Shown here piece after piece: positions 43,602 through 51,114 of a stretch of DNA of 64,000 nucleotides. The stretch's first letter is position 1. The number at the start of each line of letters is the position of its first letter. The stretch covers positions 1 to 64,000 of the forward strand of contig JACKAV010000003.1 of assembly GCA_020634895.1 (NCBI GenBank), read 5' to 3'. The notes under the pieces were generated by a model. The model searched no databases. It had not been told where the DNA came from and saw only the letters and a list, made by a program, of their open reading frames with translations. This DNA comes from Anaerolineales bacterium (GTDB lineage Bacteria; Chloroflexota; Anaerolineae; Anaerolineales; Villigracilaceae). Made by a program: the position numbers and the translations under genes.

Positions 43602-44888
43602 ATGGATCAAAATGAAACCCTGAGCGGGACAAATAATGCGCAGGGAGATCAGACGAACAATCAATCGATGGAGGCGCTGTTAGCATCTGAGTCGTTGAAC
43701 ATTGATCTTCCCAAAGCAGGCGAGATTCGCAAAGGGACTATTGCAAGCATTTCACCAAACCAGATCTTGATCAGCATTGGGGCGAAATCTGAAGGGGTTG
43801 TTGCTGGAAAAGAATTGGAACAATTAACCGAAGAAGAACGCAGCGGGCTTGAAGTTGGTCAAGAGCTCGACGTGTTCGTGATCAGCCCCGAGGATTCGAA
43901 CGGGAATGTCGTCCTTTCTCTCAAGCGCGCTTTCGAACAGCTCGCGTGGGAAAACGTCGAGAAGATGATCGACGATGAAACAGTGATCGATACAAAGATC
44001 ATCGGTTTCAACAAGGGCGGTCTGATCGCTGCCATCGGTGCTTTGCGCGGCTTTGTTCCGTCCTCACAGATCAGTGCCATCCGCCGTGCACAATCCACCG
44101 GCGATAAACCTGAACAACGCTATCAGAAGATGGTCGGTCAGCCGATCTCCGTCCGCATTGTGGAAGTGGACCGCGAACGCCGCCGCCTCATCCTCTCTGA
44201 ACGCGCTGCCAGTTCCGAATCACGCTCCGAGTTGAAAGAACGCGTCATCAACGAACTCGAGGAAGGTCAGACCTACACCGGTCGCGTGACCAGCCTCGCT
44301 GACTTCGGCGCCTTCGTCAACATCAACGGCGCAGACGGACTTGTCCATCTCTCCGAGATCTCCTGGGATCACGTGACACATCCCAAGGAAGTTTTGGAAG
44401 TCGGGCAGGAAGTTGACGTCAAGGTCATCAACATCGACCGCGAAAAACGCCGTATTGGTCTGTCCATTCGTGCGCTGCAGGACGACCCGTGGAAGAGCCG
44501 CATGGAAAGCTTCAGCGTGGGTCAGCTTGTGGAAGGTGTTATCACCCGTCTCACCAAGTTTGGCGCATTCGCCCGACTTGAAGGCGATATCGAAGGTCTC
44601 ATCCACATCTCTGAGTTAAGTGAGAACCGCGTCGAGCATCCCAAGGAAGTTTTGCACGAAGGCGATGTCAAAACGCTGCGCATCATCCGCATCGAACCTG
44701 AACAGCACCGCATCGGCTTGAGCCTCCGCAAAGTAGACTCCGCTGCCTTCGCCGACAAAGACTTCAAGATGCTTACAAAGGAGTTCGAGAACGAAGAGAG
44801 CCCCGAGGAAAGCGCTGAAGCCAAAACTGAAGAAGTCCAAAGCGAAGAAGCCAAGACCGAAGAAAAACCCGAAGAGAACCAGGAATAA
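43602..44888 (+). CDS. rpsA: 30S ribosomal protein S1 (four S1 domains)
   Basis: 428 residues with four S1 RNA-binding repeats, beginning near KAGEIRKGTIASISPNQIL, IDTKIIGFNKGGLIAAIG, EGQTYTGRVTSLADFGAFV and VGQLVEGVITRLTKFGAF. Four repeats are usual outside proteobacteria. The N-terminal 35 residues are polar and disordered, and the C-terminus is a Glu-rich tail. The start at 43602 gives MDQNETLSG; a GTG one codon earlier is possible. Strong promoter, own terminator. Confidence 0.92.
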   Translation: MDQNETLSGTNNAQGDQTNNQSMEALLASESLNIDLPKAGEIRKGTIASISPNQILISIGAKSEGVVAGKELEQLTEEERSGLEVGQELDVFVISPEDSNGNVVLSLKRAFEQLAWENVEKMIDDETVIDTKIIGFNKGGLIAAIGALRGFVPSSQISAIRRAQSTGDKPEQRYQKMVGQPISVRIVEVDRERRRLILSERAASSESRSELKERVINELEEGQTYTGRVTSLADFGAFVNINGADGLVHLSEISWDHVTHPKEVLEVGQEVDVKVINIDREKRRIGLSIRALQDDPWKSRMESFSVGQLVEGVITRLTKFGAFARLEGDIEGLIHISELSENRVEHPKEVLHEGDVKTLRIIRIEPEQHRIGLSLRKVDSAAFADKDFKMLTKEFENEESPEESAEAKTEEVQSEEAKTEEKPEENQE

Positions 44889-44893
44889 AACAG

Positions 44894-44917
44894 AGCGCAC
44901 CGAAAGGTGCGCTTTTC
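44894..44917 (+). terminator. terminator of rpsA
   Basis: GCGCACC, loop GAAA, GGTGCGC, then TTTT. Confidence 0.75.
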
Positions 44918-44923
44918 AAACCC

Positions 44924-46027
44924 ATGCCCTTACTCGTACTCGTTGACGCTCACGAAGACATCGCATACAACATGCTCAAATACGGGCGTGATTACACCCG
45001 CCCGGTTTCTGAAACCCGCGCGCTCGAAGCGGGCAGCCATACAGTTCAAGACAACGGCGACACGTTGATCAGCTGGCACGAATACCAGCGCGGTCGGGTC
45101 GCCGTTATTTTTTCCACGCTTTTCGCTGCGCCCACCCGCTTCCGCACCTACGAAGGTGAAAAGATCGTCTACAAAGATTTCGACGAAGCCCACAAACTAT
45201 ACAGCGAACAATTGGATGTCTATCATCGGATGCAGGATTCAATGCCGGACAAATACCGCATCCTCGCCTCAAAACGGGGCCTTGAACTGCATCTTGACCA
45301 GTGGAATTCTTCTGCGCCTGACGATGCAAACGCCAAACCTGTCGGCATGGTCATCCTCATGGAAGGCGCGGAGGCGATCCGCGAGATTTCTGAATTGGAG
45401 ATGTGGCACGAACGCGGTGTCCGCCTGATCGGACCCGCCTGGGTCGGCACGCGTTACTGTGGCGGCTGGCGTGAACCCGGTCCGCTGACGGATGACGGGC
45501 GCAAGCTATTATCCGCGATGGCGGACTTCCATTTCACGCTCGATCTCAGCCACATGGATGAACGCGCCGCAGTCGAAGCATTGGATATTTATGACGGTCC
45601 CATCGTGGGCACTCACGCCAACTGCGCCGCACTCATGCCCAATTCCAACACGAACCGGCACTTCACCGACCGGGTCATCGAAGGCATCATCGAGCGCGAT
45701 GGGGTGGTGGGAGTTGTCCCGTTCAACACGTACCTGAAAGTAGGCTGGTTGAAAGAAAAAGGCAGTCGGCGCGAAGAAGTACCGCTCGACACCCTCGCCA
45801 ATCACGTTGACCATATCTGTCAACTCGCAGGTGACTCGCTCCACGTGGGCATCGGCTCCGATTTTGACGGAGGCTTTGGCTTGCAATCCGTCCCGCCGGA
45901 AATTGACACCGTCGCAGACCTGCAAAAACTGGTATCCTTATTGCAGTCGCGCGGATATTCCGAAGCCGACACCGCCAACATCCTTGGCGGCAACTGGCTT
46001 GCCCGACTCGCGCGAGATCTGCCATAA
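44924..46027 (+). CDS. membrane dipeptidase-like metallopeptidase (M19)
   Basis: 367 residues, a TIM-barrel peptidase of the renal dipeptidase family. Likely metal ligands are the His and Asp in DAHEDIAYN, the bridging Glu in ILMEGAEAI, and His in DLSHMDERA and VGTHANCAALMP; SDFDGGFG closes the site. No signal peptide, so probably cytoplasmic. It would cleave dipeptides, possibly containing D-residues. A membrane protein gene follows after 17 bases. Confidence 0.85.
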   Translation: MPLLVLVDAHEDIAYNMLKYGRDYTRPVSETRALEAGSHTVQDNGDTLISWHEYQRGRVAVIFSTLFAAPTRFRTYEGEKIVYKDFDEAHKLYSEQLDVYHRMQDSMPDKYRILASKRGLELHLDQWNSSAPDDANAKPVGMVILMEGAEAIREISELEMWHERGVRLIGPAWVGTRYCGGWREPGPLTDDGRKLLSAMADFHFTLDLSHMDERAAVEALDIYDGPIVGTHANCAALMPNSNTNRHFTDRVIEGIIERDGVVGVVPFNTYLKVGWLKEKGSRREEVPLDTLANHVDHICQLAGDSLHVGIGSDFDGGFGLQSVPPEIDTVADLQKLVSLLQSRGYSEADTANILGGNWLARLARDLP

Positions 46028-46044
46028 GTTTTGAGATACATAAA

Positions 46045-46524
46045 ATGTCTGATTCTCAACCTCCCTCTGCTTCCACCCCCATCCCAACTTCACCCCGACC
46101 GGATGATTCAGCTACTCCACGCATTCGGCTGAGTTTGATTCTCACGTTCGTCGGGTTGTTCATCTTTGCGGTTGGCGCCAAGCCCGATCTTTTCGGCTGG
46201 GACCGCAGCCCCGTGGTCGGCTTCGTTCAGATCGTCGTCTTTCTGATCGGGCTGGCGTGGATCTGCGTCGGCGGCTATATGGGATTGCACGCGCTCTGGT
46301 GGGGGATCGAGGAACGGACGATCATCGCCGACATGGGCAGCCGCCTCGTTGCAACTGGGTTTGTCTTCTCCGTTTTTGCCGGGCTGGCGGACATCTTTGG
46401 CATGGGGTCGCATTCCTTCCCGCAGATTCCCTACTTTGGTCCTTGGCAGGCTGCAGGCGTGTTGATCGGTCAGGGCATCATCGCCCTGGGCTTTTTGATG
46501 ATGATTCCGTTTAGGCATAAATAA
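46045..46524 (+). CDS. four-helix membrane protein of unknown function
   Basis: 159 residues: a Pro/Ser-rich N-terminal ~30 residues, then four hydrophobic segments (LSLILTFVGLFIFAVGA, VGFVQIVVFLIGLAWICVGG, MGSRLVATGFVFSVFAGLAD, QAAGVLIGQGIIALGFLMM). No family recognised. It is 17 bases after the M19 gene and ends with its own terminator, so the two may form an operon. Confidence 0.65.
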   Translation: MSDSQPPSASTPIPTSPRPDDSATPRIRLSLILTFVGLFIFAVGAKPDLFGWDRSPVVGFVQIVVFLIGLAWICVGGYMGLHALWWGIEERTIIADMGSRLVATGFVFSVFAGLADIFGMGSHSFPQIPYFGPWQAAGVLIGQGIIALGFLMMIPFRHK

Positions 46525-46540
46525 ACTTTGTGAATCAAAA

Positions 46541-46569
46541 AGACATCCAGCGAAATGGATGTCTTTTTT
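46541..46569 (+). terminator. terminator after the membrane protein gene
   Basis: AGACATCCA (46541-46549) and TGGATGTCT (46556-46564), then a T-run. Confidence 0.85.
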
Positions 46570-46607
46570 GTTGTCTCGGGAGTATCTATCATAGAAGATA
46601 GAGAAAT

Positions 46608-46716
46608 CCCTCACCACAGAGAGCACAGAGTTCACGGAGAAAACAAAGAAGAATCTCTCTGCTCTCTATGTGCTCCGTGGTGAATATTCACTACATTACT
46701 TCTGAATGTAGACACT
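46608..46716. repeat. dispersed palindrome, 'CACAGAGAGCACAGAG' family, copy 4
   Basis: ctcaccacagagagcacaga ... atgtgctccgtggtgaat, followed by tacttctgaatgtagacac, the same 3' tail as the copy at 33514. Confidence 0.6.
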
Positions 46717-46728
46717 CCTGTTATCTCG

Positions 46729-48051
46729 CTATTTTGTGATTTTTCTTGCTTCCATGTAGAAGCGTTTTTCCTTGGCTTCGCCCATCGAGAAGGTCTTGCG
46801 TGGCAGAGCGCCGTCAAGAATAACAGTCTTGAACAGTTCGTTCTTGTGCATGCCTGCCACATAAAAGCCAACATTCCCGCTTTGCAGAGACAGCCGCTCG
46901 ACCACATCCTCACCGTGGACGTAATCGATCTTCTCCGCGCCGCCGTTCTTCACGAACGGGTCGAGGAAGGATTGGAGGGTTCCCACCGCGAGATTCGTCG
47001 GCGGATTGGCGATCTCGATGACGCCGAATTGCTGACCGCCTCCCACCACGCCGATGAGTTGCTTGGTCCCCTCGGCGCTGTCCACACGCTGGATCATTTC
47101 CGCGCCACTGGCGGCGGCTGTGTACTTGTAATTCTCACCGAAGAAAGACTGCATCTCTGCGAAAATATCCTTCTTCAAGCCAAAGACCACGCGATGGATC
47201 GGCTCGAATTCCAACGCCTCGTCGTGGACGTTTTCAATTTCCACTAAAGCGTAACGTGCAGGATGGTCCATGCCGACTTCACCTTTGATCTTTTCCCAGA
47301 TGGCTTTTGCCGTGGCAAGCGAGTGATTGCCGTCGCCCATGGCAAAGAGCAGCACCGGCAGGGATTTGTCCACATCGTATTTGGCGGCGAAGGTTTCCGG
47401 CTTGGCGAGTCCGCGCAAGGCTTCAACGACCTGACTCTCAAAATCCGCGTTCACAGCATACCCGGCGAGATGACCACTGCCCAGCATCAGTTCAAAATCA
47501 TACAGCGTTTCAAACTTTTCTTTCGCAACAGTCAACGGCTCGATGACAGTCTTCTGCGGATCGTCGATCAGCACAAGGATGTGCGGAAATTCGAGCATTG
47601 CACCTTCGCGGATCTTGATGCGGGGAGGCAGGCGGTCGACGATGGTCCCTTCGGTGGCGCGGATGAGGCTGGATGAGCCTTTGTTGTAATCGTAGGCTTC
47701 GAGGTCAAGGCAAAGCATCACGCCTTTGCGCGTTTTGCCGTGCGGAGTTTTGCGCTCCACATAAACAAAACCATCGAACGGCTGGAGGAGACCATCATCC
47801 ATATATTTTTTCATCGCCGCTTGAATGTTCTGGATGCGTTCCTCCCCGCCTTCACCTTCAAGATAAACTTCAGGGAAGGTCAGCCGCAATGTGGACGGCG
47901 CATCGCCGACGGTCTTTTCAACATCGTTCCAATATTCCGGCTCAGACGTGAACTGGTCACAGGCGATGACTGCCCATTTTTGCGGGTCGATACCGGACTT
48001 GGGTAAATACACGGTAGGGATTTGAATGCCAATGTCGCTGATGATTTTCAT
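46729..48051 (-). CDS. DUF1015-family protein
   Basis: 440 residues. The start region IPTVYLPKSGIDPQKWAVIACDQFTSEPEYW, the central IYVDDP-like strand (VLIDDPQKTVIEPL) and MGDGNHSLATAKAIWE (a likely active-site or metal segment) identify DUF1015. Function is not established for the family. It is followed on the same strand by nothing else; serA lies upstream across a palindromic repeat, so it may be co-transcribed with serA. Confidence 0.8.
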   Translation of the reverse strand: MKIISDIGIQIPTVYLPKSGIDPQKWAVIACDQFTSEPEYWNDVEKTVGDAPSTLRLTFPEVYLEGEGGEERIQNIQAAMKKYMDDGLLQPFDGFVYVERKTPHGKTRKGVMLCLDLEAYDYNKGSSSLIRATEGTIVDRLPPRIKIREGAMLEFPHILVLIDDPQKTVIEPLTVAKEKFETLYDFELMLGSGHLAGYAVNADFESQVVEALRGLAKPETFAAKYDVDKSLPVLLFAMGDGNHSLATAKAIWEKIKGEVGMDHPARYALVEIENVHDEALEFEPIHRVVFGLKKDIFAEMQSFFGENYKYTAAASGAEMIQRVDSAEGTKQLIGVVGGGQQFGVIEIANPPTNLAVGTLQSFLDPFVKNGGAEKIDYVHGEDVVERLSLQSGNVGFYVAGMHKNELFKTVILDGALPRKTFSMGEAKEKRFYMEARKITK

Positions 48052-48065
48052 AATATGCCTCCATT

Positions 48066-48134
48066 AAATCGTAGGGGCGAGGTCTCCTCGCCCAGCCTTC
48101 TCGCCTAGGGCGGGGGGACCCCACCCCTACGGGA
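48066..48134. repeat. dispersed GC-rich palindrome (GTAGGGGCGAGG family)
   Basis: cgtaggggcgaggtctcctc and the inverted ggggggaccccacccctacg lie between the serA stop and the DUF1015 start; related in form to the 13681 palindrome. Confidence 0.55.
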
Positions 48135-48140
48135 TATGAA

Positions 48141-49043
48141 TTACTTCTTCGAAAACGCGATCAACTTCTCTGCCACTTCCGCGCCGACGCGAGCCTGGGC
48201 TTCCTTTGTTGCTGCGCCGATGTGCGGGGATGCGATGACGTTGTCGAGCTTGGCGAGTTTCCAATCGGTGGGTGGTTCTTCCGCGAAGACATCCAGCGCG
48301 GCTCCCGCGACCTTGCCGCTGGTTAGCGCTTCGTAGAGCGCACTTTCGTCGACGATTCCTCCGCGCGCGCAGTTGACGATTCGGACGCCGTTCTTCATCT
48401 TGGCGAATTGATCGGTGCTGATCATGCCGGTCGACTCTTTGGTCTTGGGCAGGTGCAGGCTGATGTAATCTGCCTGTGCAAGCAGTTCATCGAGGGAAAC
48501 AAGTTTGATTCCTGCGGGTGCTTCCTTCACGAACGGGTCATACGCGACAACAGTCATTTCCATGGCGACGGCGCGTTTGGCAACTTCCTTGCCGATGTTG
48601 CCGATGCCAATCAAGCCTAATGTCTTGCCGCCGATCTCTACACCGGTGAAGGCTTTCTTTTCCCATTTCTCCGCTTTGATCGAAGCCGACGCTGCGTAGA
48701 GCGAGCGCGCCATCATCAGCATGTAACCGATGGCGAGTTCCGCAACGGATTTGGAGTTGGCGAGCGGGGTATTCATGACCGCAATGCCCTTTTCCTTGGC
48801 ATATTCGTGATCGATGGTGTCGAGCCCGGCGCCGCCTCTTACAATGACCTTGAGGTTGGGACAAACGTCAATGAGGTCTTTACGCACTTTGGTGCGGGAA
48901 CGTACGACCATGCCGTCATAGTTTGGCAGTTCCGTGACCAGTTGTTCCGGTGTGATGTCATCGCGGACGTCAACGGTCAACCCGGCGGCGCGCATCTGTT
49001 CGATGTACTCATTTTCGGTCTTGTCGCAGATAATGATCTTCAT
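48141..49043 (-). CDS. serA: D-3-phosphoglycerate dehydrogenase, short form
   Basis: 300 residues. NAD-binding motif GKTLGLIGIGNIGKEVAKRA, catalytic Arg in NCARGGIVDESALYEAL, Glu in DVFAEEPP and His in IASPHIGAATKEAQ. It lacks the C-terminal ACT/intervening domains of long SerA, so serine feedback through ACT is not expected. Divergent from serC, which makes a phosphoglycerate-to-phosphoserine pair; the SerB phosphatase is not in the window. Confidence 0.9.
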   Translation of the reverse strand: MKIIICDKTENEYIEQMRAAGLTVDVRDDITPEQLVTELPNYDGMVVRSRTKVRKDLIDVCPNLKVIVRGGAGLDTIDHEYAKEKGIAVMNTPLANSKSVAELAIGYMLMMARSLYAASASIKAEKWEKKAFTGVEIGGKTLGLIGIGNIGKEVAKRAVAMEMTVVAYDPFVKEAPAGIKLVSLDELLAQADYISLHLPKTKESTGMISTDQFAKMKNGVRIVNCARGGIVDESALYEALTSGKVAGAALDVFAEEPPTDWKLAKLDNVIASPHIGAATKEAQARVGAEVAEKLIAFSKK

Positions 49044-49106
49044 GTTTTTCTCCTGAAAAGTTTCATCTTTTGGTAGGGTTGTCCCTGCACAATGGAAAAA
49101 TTAATA

Positions 49107-49142
49107 ACAGGAACCGAACCGGTGTCCCGGCTAAGTTCCTGT
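49107..49142 (-). promoter_or_regulatory. hairpin in the serA leader
   Basis: ACAGGAAC/GTTCCTGT (49107-49114 with 49135-49142) encloses an inner CCGG/CCGG stem (49119-49122 with 49127-49130) with a symmetric internal loop. It lies in the ~120-base leader predicted by the serA promoter. No T-box or known riboswitch motif found. No T-run, so if regulatory it probably acts on translation or stability. Confidence 0.45.
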
Positions 49143-49170
49143 TTGTAGATTTATGTACAACACGTTGGTC

Positions 49171-49199
49171 ATTCTAACAATGCGAATTGCCTTTGTCAA
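49171..49199 (-). promoter_or_regulatory. promoter of serA
   Basis: On the minus strand TTGACA (49194-49199), 17-base spacer, TAGAAT (49171-49176). Confidence 0.75.
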
Positions 49200-49234
49200 C
49201 GACGGAAATCAGGGCAGAGTCGTGCTAATTGTTC

Positions 49235-49263
49235 TTGTAGATTTGTCTGACAAATACTATAAT
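49235..49263 (+). promoter_or_regulatory. promoter of serC with palindrome in the spacer
   Basis: TTGTAG (49235-49240), 17-base spacer, TATAAT (49258-49263). The spacer contains a perfect inverted repeat ATTTGTC-T-GACAAAT (49241-49255), a likely operator. Confidence 0.6.
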
Positions 49264-49397
49264 GATTTGGATGGCAGTGTCCGATTTGCAATACAATGCA
49301 CCAGTGTAGACAACTGCCCGTTGAAACAGAAACAAGCCTAAGTCTTAGGATGAGGCGTTTGTCCATCCATTTCATTCATATACAGGAGTTTCGATCC

Positions 49398-50489
49398 ATG
49401 TCTGATTTAAAACGTGTCCACAATTTCAATCCGGGTCCCGGCACTTTGCCTTTGGAAGTGCTGCAGGAGGCGCAGGCGGAATTGCTGAACTTCAAAGATA
49501 CCGGCATGTCGGTGATGGAGATCAGCCACCGTTCGAAGGAATTTGAAGCGGTCATCAAGACTGCCGAAGCGGACCTGCGTGAGCTTTTGGGCATCCCCTC
49601 GAATTACAAGATCATTTTCCTGCAGGGCGGCGCGACTTTGCAGTTTGCGATGCTGCCGATGAACCTGCGCGCGGCTGGCGCTTCTGCCGACTATATTGTG
49701 ACCGGCACATGGAGCAAGACCGCAGTAAAGGAAGCGAAGAAGTTGGGCGCTGTGCATATCGCAGCGGATACCGAAGCGGAAGGTTTCAACTGCCTGCCCA
49801 AGTCGCTCGATCTGGACCCGAAAGCTGCGTACCTGCACTTCACGTCGAATGAGACCATTCACGGCGTGGAGTTCTTTAATGAGCCGACTCCGCCCGATGG
49901 CGTGCCGCTGGTCTGCGATACTTCGTCCGATTTCATCAGCCGCCCGATCGATGTTTCGAAATATGCGTTGCTGTATGCGGGCGCGCAGAAGAATGCCGGT
50001 CCTGCTGGTGTGACGGTTGTGATCGCGCGCGACGATATGCTGGCGCGGACTCCTGCGAACCTGCCTGTGATGCTTGATTACAAGACCCTGGCTGAAAAGG
50101 AGTCGCTGCACAATACGCCGCCTTCGTTTGCCATTTACATGGTCGGTTTGGTATTCAAGTGGGCGAAGAAGGTGGGTGGTCTGGCTGCCATCGAGAAGAT
50201 CAACCGCGAGAAAGCCGGTATCGTCTATACGGCGATCGATGAAAGCGGCGGTTTCTATCGCGGACATACCGTCCCTGAGGCGCGCTCGCTGATGAACATT
50301 CCGTTCCGCCTGCCGAGCGAAGAACTCGAAGATGCCTTTGCCAAGGAAGCCAAGGCTGAAGGTTTGATCGGCTTGAAGGGGCATCGCTCCGTTGGCGGTA
50401 TGCGCGCTTCGGTCTACAACGCGATGACCATTGACGGCGCGAAGGAACTGGCGAAGTTCATGGCTGAGTTCCAGAAGAAGAATGGTTAG
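49398..50489 (+). CDS. serC: phosphoserine aminotransferase
   Basis: 363 residues, a PLP class V aminotransferase. NFNPGPGTLPLEVLQEAQ at the N-terminus, the SVMEISHRSKEFE segment and the Schiff-base Lys in LLYAGAQKNAGPAGVTVVI are diagnostic, as is GHRSVGGMRASVYNA near the C-terminus. The ATG at 49398 follows a caggag ribosome site; 34 earlier codons overlap the promoter region. Divergent from serA. Confidence 0.95.
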   Translation: MSDLKRVHNFNPGPGTLPLEVLQEAQAELLNFKDTGMSVMEISHRSKEFEAVIKTAEADLRELLGIPSNYKIIFLQGGATLQFAMLPMNLRAAGASADYIVTGTWSKTAVKEAKKLGAVHIAADTEAEGFNCLPKSLDLDPKAAYLHFTSNETIHGVEFFNEPTPPDGVPLVCDTSSDFISRPIDVSKYALLYAGAQKNAGPAGVTVVIARDDMLARTPANLPVMLDYKTLAEKESLHNTPPSFAIYMVGLVFKWAKKVGGLAAIEKINREKAGIVYTAIDESGGFYRGHTVPEARSLMNIPFRLPSEELEDAFAKEAKAEGLIGLKGHRSVGGMRASVYNAMTIDGAKELAKFMAEFQKKNG

Positions 50490-50511
50490 ACGTAAACTGT
50501 AAAGAATGTAA

Positions 50512-50546
50512 AAGACCTCCGGCGATGAGTTCGGAGGTCTTTTTTG
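50512..50546 (+). terminator. terminator of serC
   Basis: AGACCTCCG (50513-50521) and CGGAGGTCT (50532-50540), then six T. The rest of the gap to 50727 shows no clear element. Confidence 0.8.
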
Positions 50547-50727
50547 TCCAACAAGGAATCTTTTCAAAAATCACCGTAGATGGACGCAGACTCACACAGG
50601 TTGAAAGGCAGATTTCCTCAAAATAGTCACGATCCTAGTTATCTTTGTTTCTCCCTTAATGAAACTGTAATCATCCTCTCACACTCCTGCGCCAGCCTCT
50701 CTGAGTACGCGGTGTATAATCGCCTGC

Positions 50728-51102
50728 ATGGAATTTTTCTTTCCCGAAGACAACCTTATCCGCGCCGTACCTGAAGAGACGCACATCACATCCTTCAGCG
50801 CCGAAACCTACCCCGATGGTCGCCGCCTGCGCGTCAACCTGGAGATCACGCCTTTTCAAAAACGTCCATATATCGAAGTCACGTTGAGCGACGCCGAGGG
50901 CGAAGAGATCGCCTCCACCAGCATCGTCGAGCCGCTCAATTGGAAGCTTGAATTCACCATGCACGTCCGCGGGGAGGTTCGCAATCCATATACCTTGAGC
51001 GCGCATTTGTACTACCCTGATGACGGACCTTCCGATGAACCGCGTCAATTCACATTTGACGTAGCGCCGCCTCAAGACTCCCCCGAAACTGAATCCAATT
51101 AA
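50728..51102 (+). CDS. conserved hypothetical protein, beta-rich
   Basis: 124 residues, no membrane segment and no signal peptide. The pattern of alternating hydrophobic residues (RLRVNLEITPF, YIEVTLSDAEGEEIASTSI, WKLEFTMHVRGEVRNPYTLSAHLYY) suggests an immunoglobulin-like beta sandwich. No family recognised. The PD40 lipoprotein gene follows directly, so they may be one unit. Confidence 0.65.
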   Translation: MEFFFPEDNLIRAVPEETHITSFSAETYPDGRRLRVNLEITPFQKRPYIEVTLSDAEGEEIASTSIVEPLNWKLEFTMHVRGEVRNPYTLSAHLYYPDDGPSDEPRQFTFDVAPPQDSPETESN

Positions 51103-51114
51103 TTGACCTGCTCC

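Noticed and set aside
49107..49142. T-box or serine riboswitch upstream of serA
   Set aside because: No T-box sequence, no antiterminator/terminator pair and no known riboswitch core; only a nested hairpin is present.
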